A stretch of 64,000 nucleotides of DNA from NCBI GenBank assembly GCA_019638255.1, contig JAHBUD010000001.1, positions 1,860,001 through 1,924,000 on the forward strand, given 5' to 3'. Made by a program: the position numbers and the translations under genes. Source of the DNA: Cyclobacteriaceae bacterium (lineage in GTDB: Bacteria; Bacteroidota; Bacteroidia; Cytophagales; Cyclobacteriaceae). Positions 1 to 8,913 of this stretch are shown here, piece by piece (the stretch's first letter is position 1; every line of letters begins with the position of its first letter). The notes beneath the pieces are model-generated. The model did not search any database, was not told where the DNA came from, and saw only the letters and a program-made list of their open reading frames with translations.

Positions 1-1
1 T

Positions 2-691
2 GCAGTAGTGAGGCAGTTTGAAATGATGAAAGTCTTTACCGCAATTGAATCCCAGGCACTAATTCGTTCACGCGACAAATTAAGAAGCCTTCAAATCTTA
101 TCGCGTGCAGGGCTTGGACTGCCCAAAACAATTTTCATGGATTACTCACGCGATACCGAAGGCATAATTGAAGCCGTAGGCGGTGCGCCTGTTGTAATTA
201 AATTACTGGAAGGCACACAAGGATTGGGCGTTGTATTGGCCGAGAACAAGAAAGCCGCACAGTCGGTTATTGAGGCCTTTCATGGAATTCATGCGCGTAT
301 AATTGTTCAGGAATTTGTTAAGGAGTCTAAAGGTATTGACATCAGGGCATTTGTAGTTGATGGCGAGGTGGTAGGGGCCATGAGAAGGGAAGCTACGCGC
401 GATGGAGAGTTTCGATCGAATCTCCACCGGGGCGGTAAAGCTACTGTTGTGAAGTTATCGCGTGCCGAAAAATCAGCAGCCGTTGCAGCCGCACGAAAAA
501 TGGGGCTTGGAATTGCCGGTGTGGATATGCTTCCTTCCAAGCGTGGCCCGTTGATTATTGAGGTGAACTCATCGCCCGGTCTTGAAGGCATTGAAGGGGC
601 GACAAAAATTGATATTGCAGGTAAGATTATCAGCTACCTTGAAAAAAATGCCAAAAAGAACAAGATACAGAAAGACAAAATCAATGCTTAG
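2..691 (+). CDS. rimK: RimK-family ATP-grasp ligase, 5'-truncated by the window edge
   Basis: C-terminal part of an alpha-L-glutamate ligase of the RimK family, which adds glutamate residues to ribosomal protein S6 or similar acceptors using ATP. The reading frame is open from base 2 and begins AVVRQFEMM, matching the family just before the ATP-grasp domain, so the GTG at 8 is an internal codon and the true start lies outside the window. Visible motifs are [10 protein letters not shown] (substrate/ATP region), [18 protein letters not shown] (ATP-grasp) and the metal-binding [12 protein letters not shown] near the end. The lysine-rich tail (KKNKIQKDK) is an extension. The aspartoacylase-like gene follows 32 bases later on the same strand, suggesting one transcript. 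Family assignment is strong; the acceptor is unknown. Confidence 0.9.
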   Translation, partial: AVVRQFEMMKVFTAIESQALIRSRDKLRSLQILSRAGLGLPKTIFMDYSRDTEGIIEAVGGAPVVIKLLEGTQGLGVVLAENKKAAQSVIEAFHGIHARIIVQEFVKESKGIDIRAFVVDGEVVGAMRREATRDGEFRSNLHRGGKATVVKLSRAEKSAAVAAARKMGLGIAGVDMLPSKRGPLIIEVNSSPGLEGIEGATKIDIAGKIISYLEKNAKKNKIQKDKINA

Positions 692-723
692 CTTTACCTG
701 AATACCGGGAGCTTAATTTAACC

Positions 724-1701
724 ATGAGAGTAATTCAGATTGCGGGTCAGGAGATACGCCTGGGGGAGTTTAAGGAAATAAAAATCAACATTGCCAAGCT
801 GCCTTCACAAACGCTTATCGACACACCTTTATATGTATCGCGCGGCATTGAGGACGGTCCTGTACTGGCGTTAATGGCGGGTATGCATGGTGATGAAATT
901 AATGGTTTAGAGATCGTTCGCAGAATATTGGACGGTGGCCTTCATCAGCCTAAGCGCGGCACATTGGTTTGCATGCCCATTATCAATGTGTACGGCTTTT
1001 TAAACTTTTCTCGCGATGTACCCGATGGCAAGGATGTAAACCGCTCCTTTCCGGGAAGTAAAAATGGTTCGCTGGCCAGCCGGGTGGCATACCATGTAAT
1101 GCGCGATGTAATTCCCTTTATCGATTATGGCATCGACTTTCACACCGGTGGTGCTATGCGTGCAAACTATCCACAGGTGAGGGCTGTATTAAAGGATCAA
1201 CTGAATAGTGAGCTGGCAAATGCATTCCATGCTCCATTTACGTTGGATGCTCCTTTTCGGCCCAACTCCTTGCGTAAGGAGGCTTCTAAAAAGGGTAAGA
1301 AAGTAATTGTTTATGAAGGTGGTGAGTCACTCCGATTCGATCAGACAGCCATTGAAGAGGGTATTGCCGGAACATTACGGTTGATGCACCACTTAAATAT
1401 GATTGATTGGGCACCCGACCCGAAAGAAGAAAACCGCATCATCTGGAGCTCGACCTGGGTGCGTGCAAAACATGCCGGCTTATTCCACTCCAATGTTCAA
1501 TGCGGTCAACTTATTAATAAAGGAGAATGGGTCGGCACGATAACCGATCCATTTGGATTATTCAAAGAAAAAGTGGTTGCGCCTGAAAAAGCGTATGTCA
1601 TCGGGCTGAATAATATTCCGGTAGTTAATGCCGGTGATGCACTGATGCACTTGGGCATGGATAACCTATGCAAACTTGAAACACCTTCTCAGCCGGATTA
1701 G
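724..1701 (+). CDS. succinylglutamate desuccinylase/aspartoacylase family protein
   Basis: Zinc-dependent deacylase of the M14-like aspartoacylase/AstE family, 325 residues. The zinc ligands are visible as H55xxE58 in GMHGDE and H140 in IDFHTGG, with DVNRSFPG (about 104-111) as the substrate-binding segment. The C-terminal part (about 240-320) resembles the small beta domain of these enzymes. Bacterial members are often found next to RimK-type ligases, as here, which suggests that the pair make and trim an N-acyl or glutamyl modification; that coupling is inference. Start is the ATG at 724, just after the short gap following the ligase. The substrate cannot be read from sequence. Confidence 0.85.
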   Translation: MRVIQIAGQEIRLGEFKEIKINIAKLPSQTLIDTPLYVSRGIEDGPVLALMAGMHGDEINGLEIVRRILDGGLHQPKRGTLVCMPIINVYGFLNFSRDVPDGKDVNRSFPGSKNGSLASRVAYHVMRDVIPFIDYGIDFHTGGAMRANYPQVRAVLKDQLNSELANAFHAPFTLDAPFRPNSLRKEASKKGKKVIVYEGGESLRFDQTAIEEGIAGTLRLMHHLNMIDWAPDPKEENRIIWSSTWVRAKHAGLFHSNVQCGQLINKGEWVGTITDPFGLFKEKVVAPEKAYVIGLNNIPVVNAGDALMHLGMDNLCKLETPSQPD

Positions 1702-1719
1702 AAGCTAACAAATGCAGGG

Positions 1720-2445
1720 TTAGTAAGCCCGGTCAACCGTGCCTGAACCGTAAACCTTTTTCGTTGCGTTTTTGGTATTGCCTTTATGTTTTACCGAACC
1801 ACTTCCTACTATGGTAGCGTTGATGGTGTCGGTAACATTCAACTCGGCCAAGCCGGAACCACTCACTTTTACAGTAGCTTTTTCCAGGGGGCAATTAAAG
1901 GCATTAATAGCACCACTGCCGCTGATTACACCATCAAAGCTAGATGCATAACCTTTTAGTGCCATTTTACCTGAGCCACTTACTTCAGCTTTTAATGCAT
2001 CTCCTTTTATATCAAGGTCCATTGTGCCTGAGCCCCCTATAGAAAGGTTAAGGCTTGGAGAGGCTAGCGAGTTTTCAGAAATGACTTTACCACCTCCATT
2101 CACCTGGAGTTCGCCAATATTCTTTGCGCTGATGTATAGTTTCATGGTGGGGCTAACTTTAATGTCGTCAATTTTTGCCCAAATGCTTTTATTGGTGTTT
2201 TCCGGTTTGCGGTCAACATTGATCATCAGCACACCATTCTCAACAAAAATGTTGGTGAGTTCGTAAATTTCAGTGAGTGCTTCAACATTCACTTCTTGCT
2301 TGTTGGTTTGTTTCAGGTATACCGTGTAGTTGGAGTTGTTATAGATTGATTTGAATTCCGGCAGGTCAAGCGATTTTTTAGTTACTTGTGCAAATGAGCT
2401 TATGCTTGCAAGAAGGAGTATTCCGAAGTTGAAGACTAATTTCAT
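1720..2445 (-). CDS. exported GIN-domain (DUF2807) protein
   Basis: Secreted protein with a head GIN/DUF2807 domain, a Bacteroidota family built of short repeated beta strands and thought to be an extracytoplasmic adhesin-like or sensor domain. I place the start at the ATG at 2445 because it directly gives a signal peptide (MKLVFNFGILLLASISSFAQ); an in-frame upstream start at 2487 would add 14 polar residues. The mature part has repeated glycine- and serine-rich turns such as VNGGGK, IGGSGTM, VSGSGKM and VYGSGTV that form a right-handed beta-helix-like pattern. It converges on the aspartoacylase gene with only 18 bases between them. No enzymatic motif is seen. Confidence 0.8.
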   Translation of the reverse strand: MKLVFNFGILLLASISSFAQVTKKSLDLPEFKSIYNNSNYTVYLKQTNKQEVNVEALTEIYELTNIFVENGVLMINVDRKPENTNKSIWAKIDDIKVSPTMKLYISAKNIGELQVNGGGKVISENSLASPSLNLSIGGSGTMDLDIKGDALKAEVSGSGKMALKGYASSFDGVISGSGAINAFNCPLEKATVKVSGSGLAELNVTDTINATIVGSGSVKHKGNTKNATKKVYGSGTVDRAY

Positions 2446-2550
2446 GGCGTTTTTTTTAGCGTTTGAGTTGGTTGGTTCTGATTTCAAAGGCTCAAATTAA
2501 CCGATTATTCATTGTTAATGAAGTTGTTTAACGATGAAATTGCATGATTA

Positions 2551-2655
2551 TCAGCGTTTTTTGCGAAAAATCGCACGAAAAACGAGGATAAAAATAATGC
2601 CGCCAATGCAGAGTGTCAGCAATATTTCGGGTGTTATTTGATTAACTGCATGCAT
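2551..2655 (-). CDS. possible 34-residue single-pass membrane peptide
   Basis: A short reading frame (ATG at 2655, TGA at 2551) encodes a polar N-terminus ending in QITPEILLT, one strongly hydrophobic stretch (about residues 11-28, including CIGGIIFILVF), and a basic end FRKKR. This is the layout expected of a small N-out/C-in membrane protein. It fills the otherwise empty gap between the HHH outer-membrane gene and the GIN gene. No homologue is recognised and no clear ribosome-binding site decides the case, so it is a candidate only. Confidence 0.4.
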   Translation of the reverse strand: MHAVNQITPEILLTLCIGGIIFILVFRAIFRKKR

Positions 2656-2693
2656 GTTTTAAGTGATGGATAGTACAGCGATACTATTAGCAA

Positions 2694-4748
2694 TTAAAGC
2701 CTGAATCGTACCTGCAATTTAATATCATTTCGGGCATTACCATCTATAGTGTCTGCTCCACTGCCAACAACCTCGCGATCTGTATACCGTAAGTGGCTGT
2801 ACCGCAACCAGCAGGAGATTTTTCGCGAAACATCATATTGCATTAGAACATAGTTGCGTATGCCTGTGCCCGATAATGCCGGCATGGTAAACGCAAGCCA
2901 AACATCGCGCTCGTAAACATACTGCCGGTTATCATAGTCTTTTGTATCAAAAATTGCATAACGCGCAGTGAATGCAAGTTTGGTGAATCGTAGGGTTATA
3001 TCCTGGAGAATGATCATGCCCCGGGTTTTAACGTCATTAAAATCATAGGTACTGAACTGGGCCCTGGTTTTCATGCTGATGGTTCGGTTAATTTCATAGT
3101 CAGCGTTTAACCAAACATTTCGTTTCGTTCCATTTTCAACGCGATAAGTATTTTGATTTCCTGTGCTAACGTTACGCGATTTCGTTTCTTCCCTGAACTG
3201 TGCAAACAATAGGACATTTCGAGTAGGCTGATAATTAAACCGAAGAAGATATTCATTGCCATCAGTAGGGGAGTAGATGCGGTAGCGCAACCAGGGGAAC
3301 CGAAAAATATCCATGTATCCGGCAAAGCTGTATTTTCTATTCCACCGGTAACGCCAACCCCAATACATGCCTCGTTCGTTTTGTGGTAATGAACTTTCTG
3401 CAAATGCATTAGACGAGAGACTGTAAAAGTTACGCTGATAATTTCTGTAGTGAAAGGCTACATCAAGTTGTGAGGTAACGCTTCCAACTAATCCGGATGA
3501 AATGCCCAGTCCCCCACGCAAGGTACTCCCTGCCTCGCTGAAAAAGGTAAAGTTCTTGAATGTGTAGTTCAGGTATCCACCTATGTTTTGAATGCCATTG
3601 CCTGAAAAGGCGTATTGATTGTACGGATTTGGACTTCGTACAATAGGTACACCATAACTAATATTTGTAAATAAAATTCCGGCATCAACCTGTTGTTTCT
3701 GATAACCAAGAATGAAACCGTACTGCTCTTCATTTAAATTTTTCCTGCGGCTTATCTCCGAAAGATTCCGATGTAATCCTGAGGTTTGTAAGGCTGATGC
3801 AAAATCATCCTCACTTTCAGTTACAACCAATGTGGCATCGCGCCACGTGTTGGAGTAAAACCCTGAGAGCAATATGTTTCGACTAAGTTCGTATGTTAAA
3901 CAAGCTCCTCTTAAGTAACCTGTTTCATCGATCGAAGTAAACGGAAGGAAGCCCATGTTACTTCTGCGTATGGTGGTTATTGTTTCGGCCCCTTTTCCAA
4001 ACCCGAATTTGCTCCCCAGCATTAATCCTTGGCCAAATTGCACCTGATAGTCGCCCACTGTTATATTTTTTATTTTTCCCTTGTTCATCAATTGAGCGTG
4101 GAAGGATATAAAATCGAATCCGTATTGTTTGGTTTCAGGATTCCAGGTTATTTGTTCTCCGGCATCTTTTTCTAAGGTGAAACCAAAGCTGTAATCGCCA
4201 GTGCGCCTCGAAAGAAAGCGCATGTAAAGACTGTTTTCATCTCCAATAAATCGCTGTGCAGGGCTGGCTTCATCAGTAAATCCACGTTTGGTTTCAAGAA
4301 TTCGTCCGTACCGCATAATCAGGTAAGTTGTGCCTTCTTTTCTGATGCGGTTTAGCAAAGAAGCATTAAGTAATGTGGATGGATCTTTTACAGTTACAAA
4401 GGGAATGATTTTGTAAATGGTCAGCAAGTCAAAAGTGGGTATGGCCTGTAGTTCATACACGGATAGAAAGTTTCCATTTTCCCTTCGATACCGAAAGAGA
4501 TGTTGGAACTGTTCTTCTGTTAAAATGTTAATAAACCGAAATTCTTCTGGTGTAGCTGTATTCAGGTTTAGTGGGTTGGCTAACAACAGTGCTATGTTTT
4601 CGTACAGGTCTTCATAATTCAAGTCCAGGTCTTGAAAACCGAAAAGTTCGTCAGCTATACGCTCAAGATTAATTTCCTTTTTAGGATAGTCCTGTGCCAA
4701 ATTCTGTAAGGGTATGAGCAACAATATGGCCAACCAGCGTTTAGTCAT
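2694..4748 (-). CDS. exported helix-hairpin-helix protein with outer-membrane barrel
   Basis: 684-residue protein with a signal peptide (MTKRWLAILLLIPLQNLAQ), a ComEA-like helix-hairpin-helix segment at about 61-107 (NLNTATPEEFRFINIL then ENGNFLSVYELQAI), and a long C-terminal part rich in alternating aromatic/polar strands ending in KLQVRFRL, the terminal-phenylalanine pattern of outer-membrane beta barrels. The HHH fold usually binds DNA or mediates protein contact; here it would sit outside the cytoplasm. Its start overlaps the stop of the upstream PorV-like gene by four bases (ATGA), so the two are probably translated together. The function is unknown. The HHH call is firm; the barrel is inferred from strand pattern and C-terminus. 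Confidence 0.75.
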   Translation of the reverse strand: MTKRWLAILLLIPLQNLAQDYPKKEINLERIADELFGFQDLDLNYEDLYENIALLLANPLNLNTATPEEFRFINILTEEQFQHLFRYRRENGNFLSVYELQAIPTFDLLTIYKIIPFVTVKDPSTLLNASLLNRIRKEGTTYLIMRYGRILETKRGFTDEASPAQRFIGDENSLYMRFLSRRTGDYSFGFTLEKDAGEQITWNPETKQYGFDFISFHAQLMNKGKIKNITVGDYQVQFGQGLMLGSKFGFGKGAETITTIRRSNMGFLPFTSIDETGYLRGACLTYELSRNILLSGFYSNTWRDATLVVTESEDDFASALQTSGLHRNLSEISRRKNLNEEQYGFILGYQKQQVDAGILFTNISYGVPIVRSPNPYNQYAFSGNGIQNIGGYLNYTFKNFTFFSEAGSTLRGGLGISSGLVGSVTSQLDVAFHYRNYQRNFYSLSSNAFAESSLPQNERGMYWGWRYRWNRKYSFAGYMDIFRFPWLRYRIYSPTDGNEYLLRFNYQPTRNVLLFAQFREETKSRNVSTGNQNTYRVENGTKRNVWLNADYEINRTISMKTRAQFSTYDFNDVKTRGMIILQDITLRFTKLAFTARYAIFDTKDYDNRQYVYERDVWLAFTMPALSGTGIRNYVLMQYDVSRKISCWLRYSHLRYTDREVVGSGADTIDGNARNDIKLQVRFRL

Positions 4749-5551
4749 TTCGTCAGGTTGTAGTTAACGGATGCCTGATGACTTAGATTTAGGTTTACGC
4801 TATGTTGTAAGGCATAATCCAGGTTAAACCTTTTTGTTTTAAACCCCATACCAAAAAATGCAGCGCTGGGTTGGTGGTTGAAGCCTGTTCGTGCGCAGAA
4901 TTTCGGATGAAAAGTATATTCCAATCCGGTACGCCAGCGGGTGGCATAATCCAGGTCCTTTTCCAATTCAGTTGCTATGATGATCTTATCTGTGGGCTTA
5001 AAGGATACACCAGCCGTTAATAATGTGGGAGCGCGATCACCGTCTATCGATATTTTTGGCTGATTGAGGTTGGTGATGTAAGCGCCAACCGAAAGTTTTG
5101 GAGTAAGTTCTGCAATGCCTCCAAAACTTAATGTAAACACACCTTTGGTTCCAAAGCCTTCTGCCCGATATTGAATGTAGTTCGCTTTAAACCCTAATGC
5201 AGCCAGCCCGAATTTATTGCTGAAGCCAATTGAGAGTACGCTTTCACTGTACAAATCATCTCCAAAGCGAAATACACCTCCACCCAGTACGCCAAATTTA
5301 ACCGGCCATGAAACTGCGCTGGCTATTCGGTTTGCGCCTGGCAGCATAGGTTTTAAATCATATGCAAAAACTGCAGTAGGGGATTCAATAGAGGCTATAC
5401 CGGCTATATTATTCAATAGTCCCCACTCATCTATAAGGCATGCGGATGCATACCCCATGCCATTGGCGCGGGCACCCATAAGTGTAGACACACTTTGTGC
5501 ACTGATACCTATAGTGCTGGTCAACAGGGGGAACAGTAGCCAGAATTTCAT
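4745..5551 (-). CDS. PorV/PorQ-like outer-membrane protein
   Basis: 268-residue predicted outer-membrane barrel with a signal peptide ending near GISAQS. The mature N-terminus has the PorV/UPF0164-type pattern GARANGMGYASACLIDEWG followed by LLNNIAGIASIE, as in proteins related to the type IX secretion lipid-shell proteins and FadL-like barrels. Alternating strands run to the end. Its stop overlaps the start of the HHH gene (ATGA), so the two should be made together. It is shorter than PorV itself and no secretion genes lie nearby, so it may be an unrelated paralogue. Confidence 0.7.
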   Translation of the reverse strand: MKFWLLFPLLTSTIGISAQSVSTLMGARANGMGYASACLIDEWGLLNNIAGIASIESPTAVFAYDLKPMLPGANRIASAVSWPVKFGVLGGGVFRFGDDLYSESVLSIGFSNKFGLAALGFKANYIQYRAEGFGTKGVFTLSFGGIAELTPKLSVGAYITNLNQPKISIDGDRAPTLLTAGVSFKPTDKIIIATELEKDLDYATRWRTGLEYTFHPKFCARTGFNHQPSAAFFGMGFKTKRFNLDYALQHSVNLNLSHQASVNYNLTK

Positions 5552-5601
5552 CTGCCGGTAATCGTTCTTTAATTTAGCATTTCATTTTTAAGTCAGCAAC
5601 C

Positions 5602-6228
5602 ATGTTAAGGTTTTATTATGGTGTACTTATCCTTATATCGGGCTCTGTTTACGCACAGGAGTTGCAGGAGGACTTTTATCCGAACGGTACGTTGCGCTCA
5701 AGTGGGTATTTGCTTAATAAGCTTAAGGATGGTACATGGAAATATTACTACCCCGGAGGTGAACTGAATGCTGAAGAGAATTTTAGGGAAGGGAAATTGA
5801 ATGGTAGCGTTATTTATTACTACCAAAATGGCAACCTTCAGGGTAAGGAGTATTGGATGAAGGGAATGCTTCAGGATTCAGCCACGTACTTTCATAAAGA
5901 TGGAGTCTTGTATCGCAAAGGCCTATATCGAAATGGCCTTTATGACGGTCTATGGATTTATTTTTATTCTTCCGGTGGTATTGATCGGGAGATTAATTAT
6001 GTCCACGGCATGCTAAACGGACAAGTAAAACATTATCATGAAAATGGTGTGTTGGCTCAGCAAGGTTATTATAAAGATGGTGTGGAAGCAGGTGAGTGGT
6101 TTTTTTATGATGGCCAGGGTAGGTTAGAATATTCCGGACATTTTCAAAACGGAAAACGACTTGGTGAATGGTATCGCTATTTAAAAAATGGAAAAAAGCG
6201 ATTATGGCATTATTCTGAAAGAGATTAA
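5602..6228 (+). CDS. exported MORN-variant repeat protein (YwqK-like)
   Basis: 208-residue protein with a signal peptide (MLRFYYGVLILISGSVYAQ) followed by about eight repeats of roughly 23 residues of the type F-x-NG-x-L-x-x-x-G-x-x-x-x-G-x-W-x-Y-Y (for example KDGTWKYYYPGGELNAEE and EAGEWFFYDGQGRLEYSG). These are MORN-variant repeats of the YwqK family, which automated pipelines often call antitoxins, but there is no toxin partner here and the signal peptide argues for an envelope role. Its 3' end overlaps that of the convergent POTRA/barrel gene by four bases. Confidence 0.8.
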   Translation: MLRFYYGVLILISGSVYAQELQEDFYPNGTLRSSGYLLNKLKDGTWKYYYPGGELNAEENFREGKLNGSVIYYYQNGNLQGKEYWMKGMLQDSATYFHKDGVLYRKGLYRNGLYDGLWIYFYSSGGIDREINYVHGMLNGQVKHYHENGVLAQQGYYKDGVEAGEWFFYDGQGRLEYSGHFQNGKRLGEWYRYLKNGKKRLWHYSERD

Positions 6229-7739
6229 AATTCTTTTTTGATGTGAATGAACAAGCCAGCATTGCCTTGTGAGTTGAGCGAATACTCCAGTCGTAATACT
6301 GTATCGTAGGAAGCAACCATATCCAGTCCTACACCAGTGCCGGCAATTAACCGATTGGAAAGGGTTGTATTTTGAGGGGGAACAGCCTGTGCGTAAGCTG
6401 GATAATTTTCGACATAACCAAAATCTCCATAAGTTTTAAGGTAAATAGAGAAGGGTATGTACTTGAATTGCTTAAGCTTTGAGCCTTCAAAATTATAAAT
6501 GCGGGAAAATATACGTTTCTTCAAGGTGGTTTTATTCAGTACGTACCACGGACCTTCAATTACAAACACCTCGTATCCACGCACCAATATTTTGTTATAA
6601 CCCATCGCCCCATAGTTAAAATAGGGTATATCGGTTTTATTACTCCAATATGCAAAGCTTAGGTTTGATAAAAAGAAATTTCTTTTAAGGTCAATGTATC
6701 GGGCATAACTAATCCACGTATCCAGTTTTTCAAGATCATCGCTAATGGCAAAGCCAACTTTTTGAATATGAAAGAGAAAGTGGTATCCTTTGAGGGGGTA
6801 GGCAATAATGTCCCTGTGCTCCGAAATAAACTCATAACTGAGTAAATCAAAACGCTGCGTCAAATTTTCGGGTCCAAGGTAATTTGTATTAAGTTGGTAC
6901 AACGAGTCAGATATTGTAGTGAATCGATATTGATATCCGAAGCGATGGTGATTGTAAAATGAATTTCGGTAGGTATAGGTTAGTCCGATTCCGCGTGAAT
7001 TTCGTAAGACTTTGTCCGCTTCAAGGAATACTAGCCGATGGTCTTCTGTACGATAGCTTACATTTTTGGCATCAATGTAATCGGTTTGAAAAATCAGGCC
7101 TTGCTTCTGTCGTTTATCAAGATAGGGTATCCGATACATTAATTCATACCGCTGTATAAAACCAAATTGTGCGGTTAGCGTAAGGGTTTCATTTCTTCCA
7201 CGCATATTATATTGATAGAGCTTAAGTCCGTAAATTACACGGCTCAGATCATGGTTATAGTTTTCCCACCATTCGTTAAAGTTTCTGTCGGCAAGTTGAA
7301 ATATGGGAACCGGAAATGTGTACCAACGTTCGTTTACTTCCACCAGTAAGTCGGCACGGCCTTGTTCTAATTCCATCAACCGGATCTCAATGGCATTAAA
7401 GAGATGGAGATTAAATAATTTCTTTTCGTCTTTCTCAATCAGTACAGATACTTCTGAGCTTTTGATGGAGTCGCCCGGTTTGACGGACAGTTCACGAAGG
7501 ATGATCGGTTCCCGGGTACGTTTGTTACCGAGAACAAAAATCCTGTTTATGGTGATGTAGTGTGCACTGCCCAGGTCGGATTCTCCAGCGCTCGATGTGC
7601 GTATACGTCCATTTTTTTTTATGGTATCGGCTTCCGGACGATGGGTGTCACTCAATATATCTCCTGAGGCTGATACTGAGAGCAACAATGCCCAAAGTAT
7701 AGCGATACTGGTTTTATTGGATAGTAAACACCTGATCAA
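6225..7739 (-). CDS. POTRA-domain BamA/TamA-like outer-membrane protein
   Basis: 504 residues: signal peptide (SIAILWALLLSVSASGDI), one POTRA-like domain at about 62-135 (ITINRIFVLGNKRTREPII, then DLLVEVNERW), and a C-terminal barrel ending in a terminal phenylalanine (FIHIKKEF). It carries the surface-antigen-type GTGVGLDM and YNLNSQG-like strand pattern of the Omp85 superfamily. A single POTRA sets it apart from BamA (five) and TamA (three). The start is a TTG whose last two bases lie in the TGA of lgt (TTGA overlap), implying translational coupling; no later ATG would keep the signal peptide. Its substrate is unknown. Confidence 0.75.
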   Translation of the reverse strand: MIRCLLSNKTSIAILWALLLSVSASGDILSDTHRPEADTIKKNGRIRTSSAGESDLGSAHYITINRIFVLGNKRTREPIILRELSVKPGDSIKSSEVSVLIEKDEKKLFNLHLFNAIEIRLMELEQGRADLLVEVNERWYTFPVPIFQLADRNFNEWWENYNHDLSRVIYGLKLYQYNMRGRNETLTLTAQFGFIQRYELMYRIPYLDKRQKQGLIFQTDYIDAKNVSYRTEDHRLVFLEADKVLRNSRGIGLTYTYRNSFYNHHRFGYQYRFTTISDSLYQLNTNYLGPENLTQRFDLLSYEFISEHRDIIAYPLKGYHFLFHIQKVGFAISDDLEKLDTWISYARYIDLKRNFFLSNLSFAYWSNKTDIPYFNYGAMGYNKILVRGYEVFVIEGPWYVLNKTTLKKRIFSRIYNFEGSKLKQFKYIPFSIYLKTYGDFGYVENYPAYAQAVPPQNTTLSNRLIAGTGVGLDMVASYDTVLRLEYSLNSQGNAGLFIHIKKEF

Positions 7740-8848
7740 TTATTCTGATTATTTACAGCAGTTTCTGGTTTGCCCATATACGAGCGTATCAGCACCACAA
7801 TACCTACAATAACCAATGGAATGCTATAAAGTTGACCATAGTTGATGCCGTAGGAATTGATAAAACCAATTTCGGAATCAACTTGAACCTCTTTGAGATA
7901 TTCATACAAGAACCTGAGTGACCATAGAACAATCATAAAAATCCCAAAAATCCTTCCCGGTGGGAGATTTTCCTTGTGTTTGATCCAGATCGCCAATAGC
8001 ACAACAAACAGAATCAAGCACGAGATGGATTCATACAATTGAGCCGGGTGACGTGATTTAGCAAAGGTATTAATAACGGCAGCGTAGCGTCCGTTATCCA
8101 GTTTACCTAAACTATAGTTCATGTGTGTCGATTGATCGATATGTTCATTGAGATACGGGCTATACGATAATCGCTCGTAAAGCCGGGTATTCAAATACTG
8201 ATTCAAGGGAGGCTCCTCCTGACGGTCGGCTGCGAACTCAAGCAATATTTTAATGGGTTTGTGACCGGCTTGGTTCGGCTCACCATCAGCCGAAAGAAAA
8301 CTTACTTCTTCTACCTCAGGATCGCGCTGCAACATTTCGGTAACATTGCGGGTAAATACTACTGCATAAGGTGCGTTTGACTCTTTGCCGATAATTTCGG
8401 AATTGAAAAAATTCCCCAGCCTGATTAACGCTCCGGTTAGCGCCACTAATATTACAATTCGATCGAGTACCTGAAGATAAGATTGACCTGGTTTGTTTTT
8501 TCTGGCGTATAGCCATAATGCAAACAAAATACCAATGGCTGCACCGTGACTGGCGAGTCCGCCCTCCCATATTTTGATTATGTCTATCGGGTTGGAAAAG
8601 TAACGTTCGGGTTCATAAAAAAGCACATGCCCCAGCCGGGCTCCTACAATGGTTGCCACTACCATGTATATGGTTAGCGAGTCAACGTCCTTTTCGGGTT
8701 TCCCTTCTTTTTTATAGATGTAGTAAAATATTTGCTGACCTAGTAAAAATCCCAGGGCAAAGAGCAATCCGTACCACCGTAGGGTTATCGGGCCAATGGA
8801 AAAAATTTCAGGACTAGCGTTCCAGATGATGTAGCTTAATAAATTCAT
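7736..8848 (-). CDS. lgt: prolipoprotein diacylglyceryl transferase
   Basis: Lgt transfers diacylglycerol from phosphatidylglycerol to the cysteine of prolipoproteins, the first step of lipoprotein maturation in the inner membrane. Family motifs are clear: GLLFALGFLLG near the start, EGGLASHGAAIGI, RLGNFFNSEIIGK (the Lgt signature region) and SRHPAQLYES. At 370 residues it exceeds the usual 260-290 because of an insert of about 90 mostly polar residues between NSEIIGK and SRHPAQ; I recall similarly long Lgt proteins in other Bacteroidota. The several lipoproteins in this window are its expected substrates. It overlaps the downstream POTRA-barrel gene. Confidence 0.95.
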   Translation of the reverse strand: MNLLSYIIWNASPEIFSIGPITLRWYGLLFALGFLLGQQIFYYIYKKEGKPEKDVDSLTIYMVVATIVGARLGHVLFYEPERYFSNPIDIIKIWEGGLASHGAAIGILFALWLYARKNKPGQSYLQVLDRIVILVALTGALIRLGNFFNSEIIGKESNAPYAVVFTRNVTEMLQRDPEVEEVSFLSADGEPNQAGHKPIKILLEFAADRQEEPPLNQYLNTRLYERLSYSPYLNEHIDQSTHMNYSLGKLDNGRYAAVINTFAKSRHPAQLYESISCLILFVVLLAIWIKHKENLPPGRIFGIFMIVLWSLRFLYEYLKEVQVDSEIGFINSYGINYGQLYSIPLVIVGIVVLIRSYMGKPETAVNNQNN

Positions 8849-8913
8849 GGCCGTAAATATATAGGGATTATGGTTTATTGTTCAAGCTTATAGCGCGAAG
8901 GTTCGATTAAAGA

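Noticed and set aside
5602..6228. Toxin-antitoxin assignment for the MORN-repeat protein
   Set aside because: A signal peptide is present and there is no toxin neighbour; the name in databases reflects a family label only.
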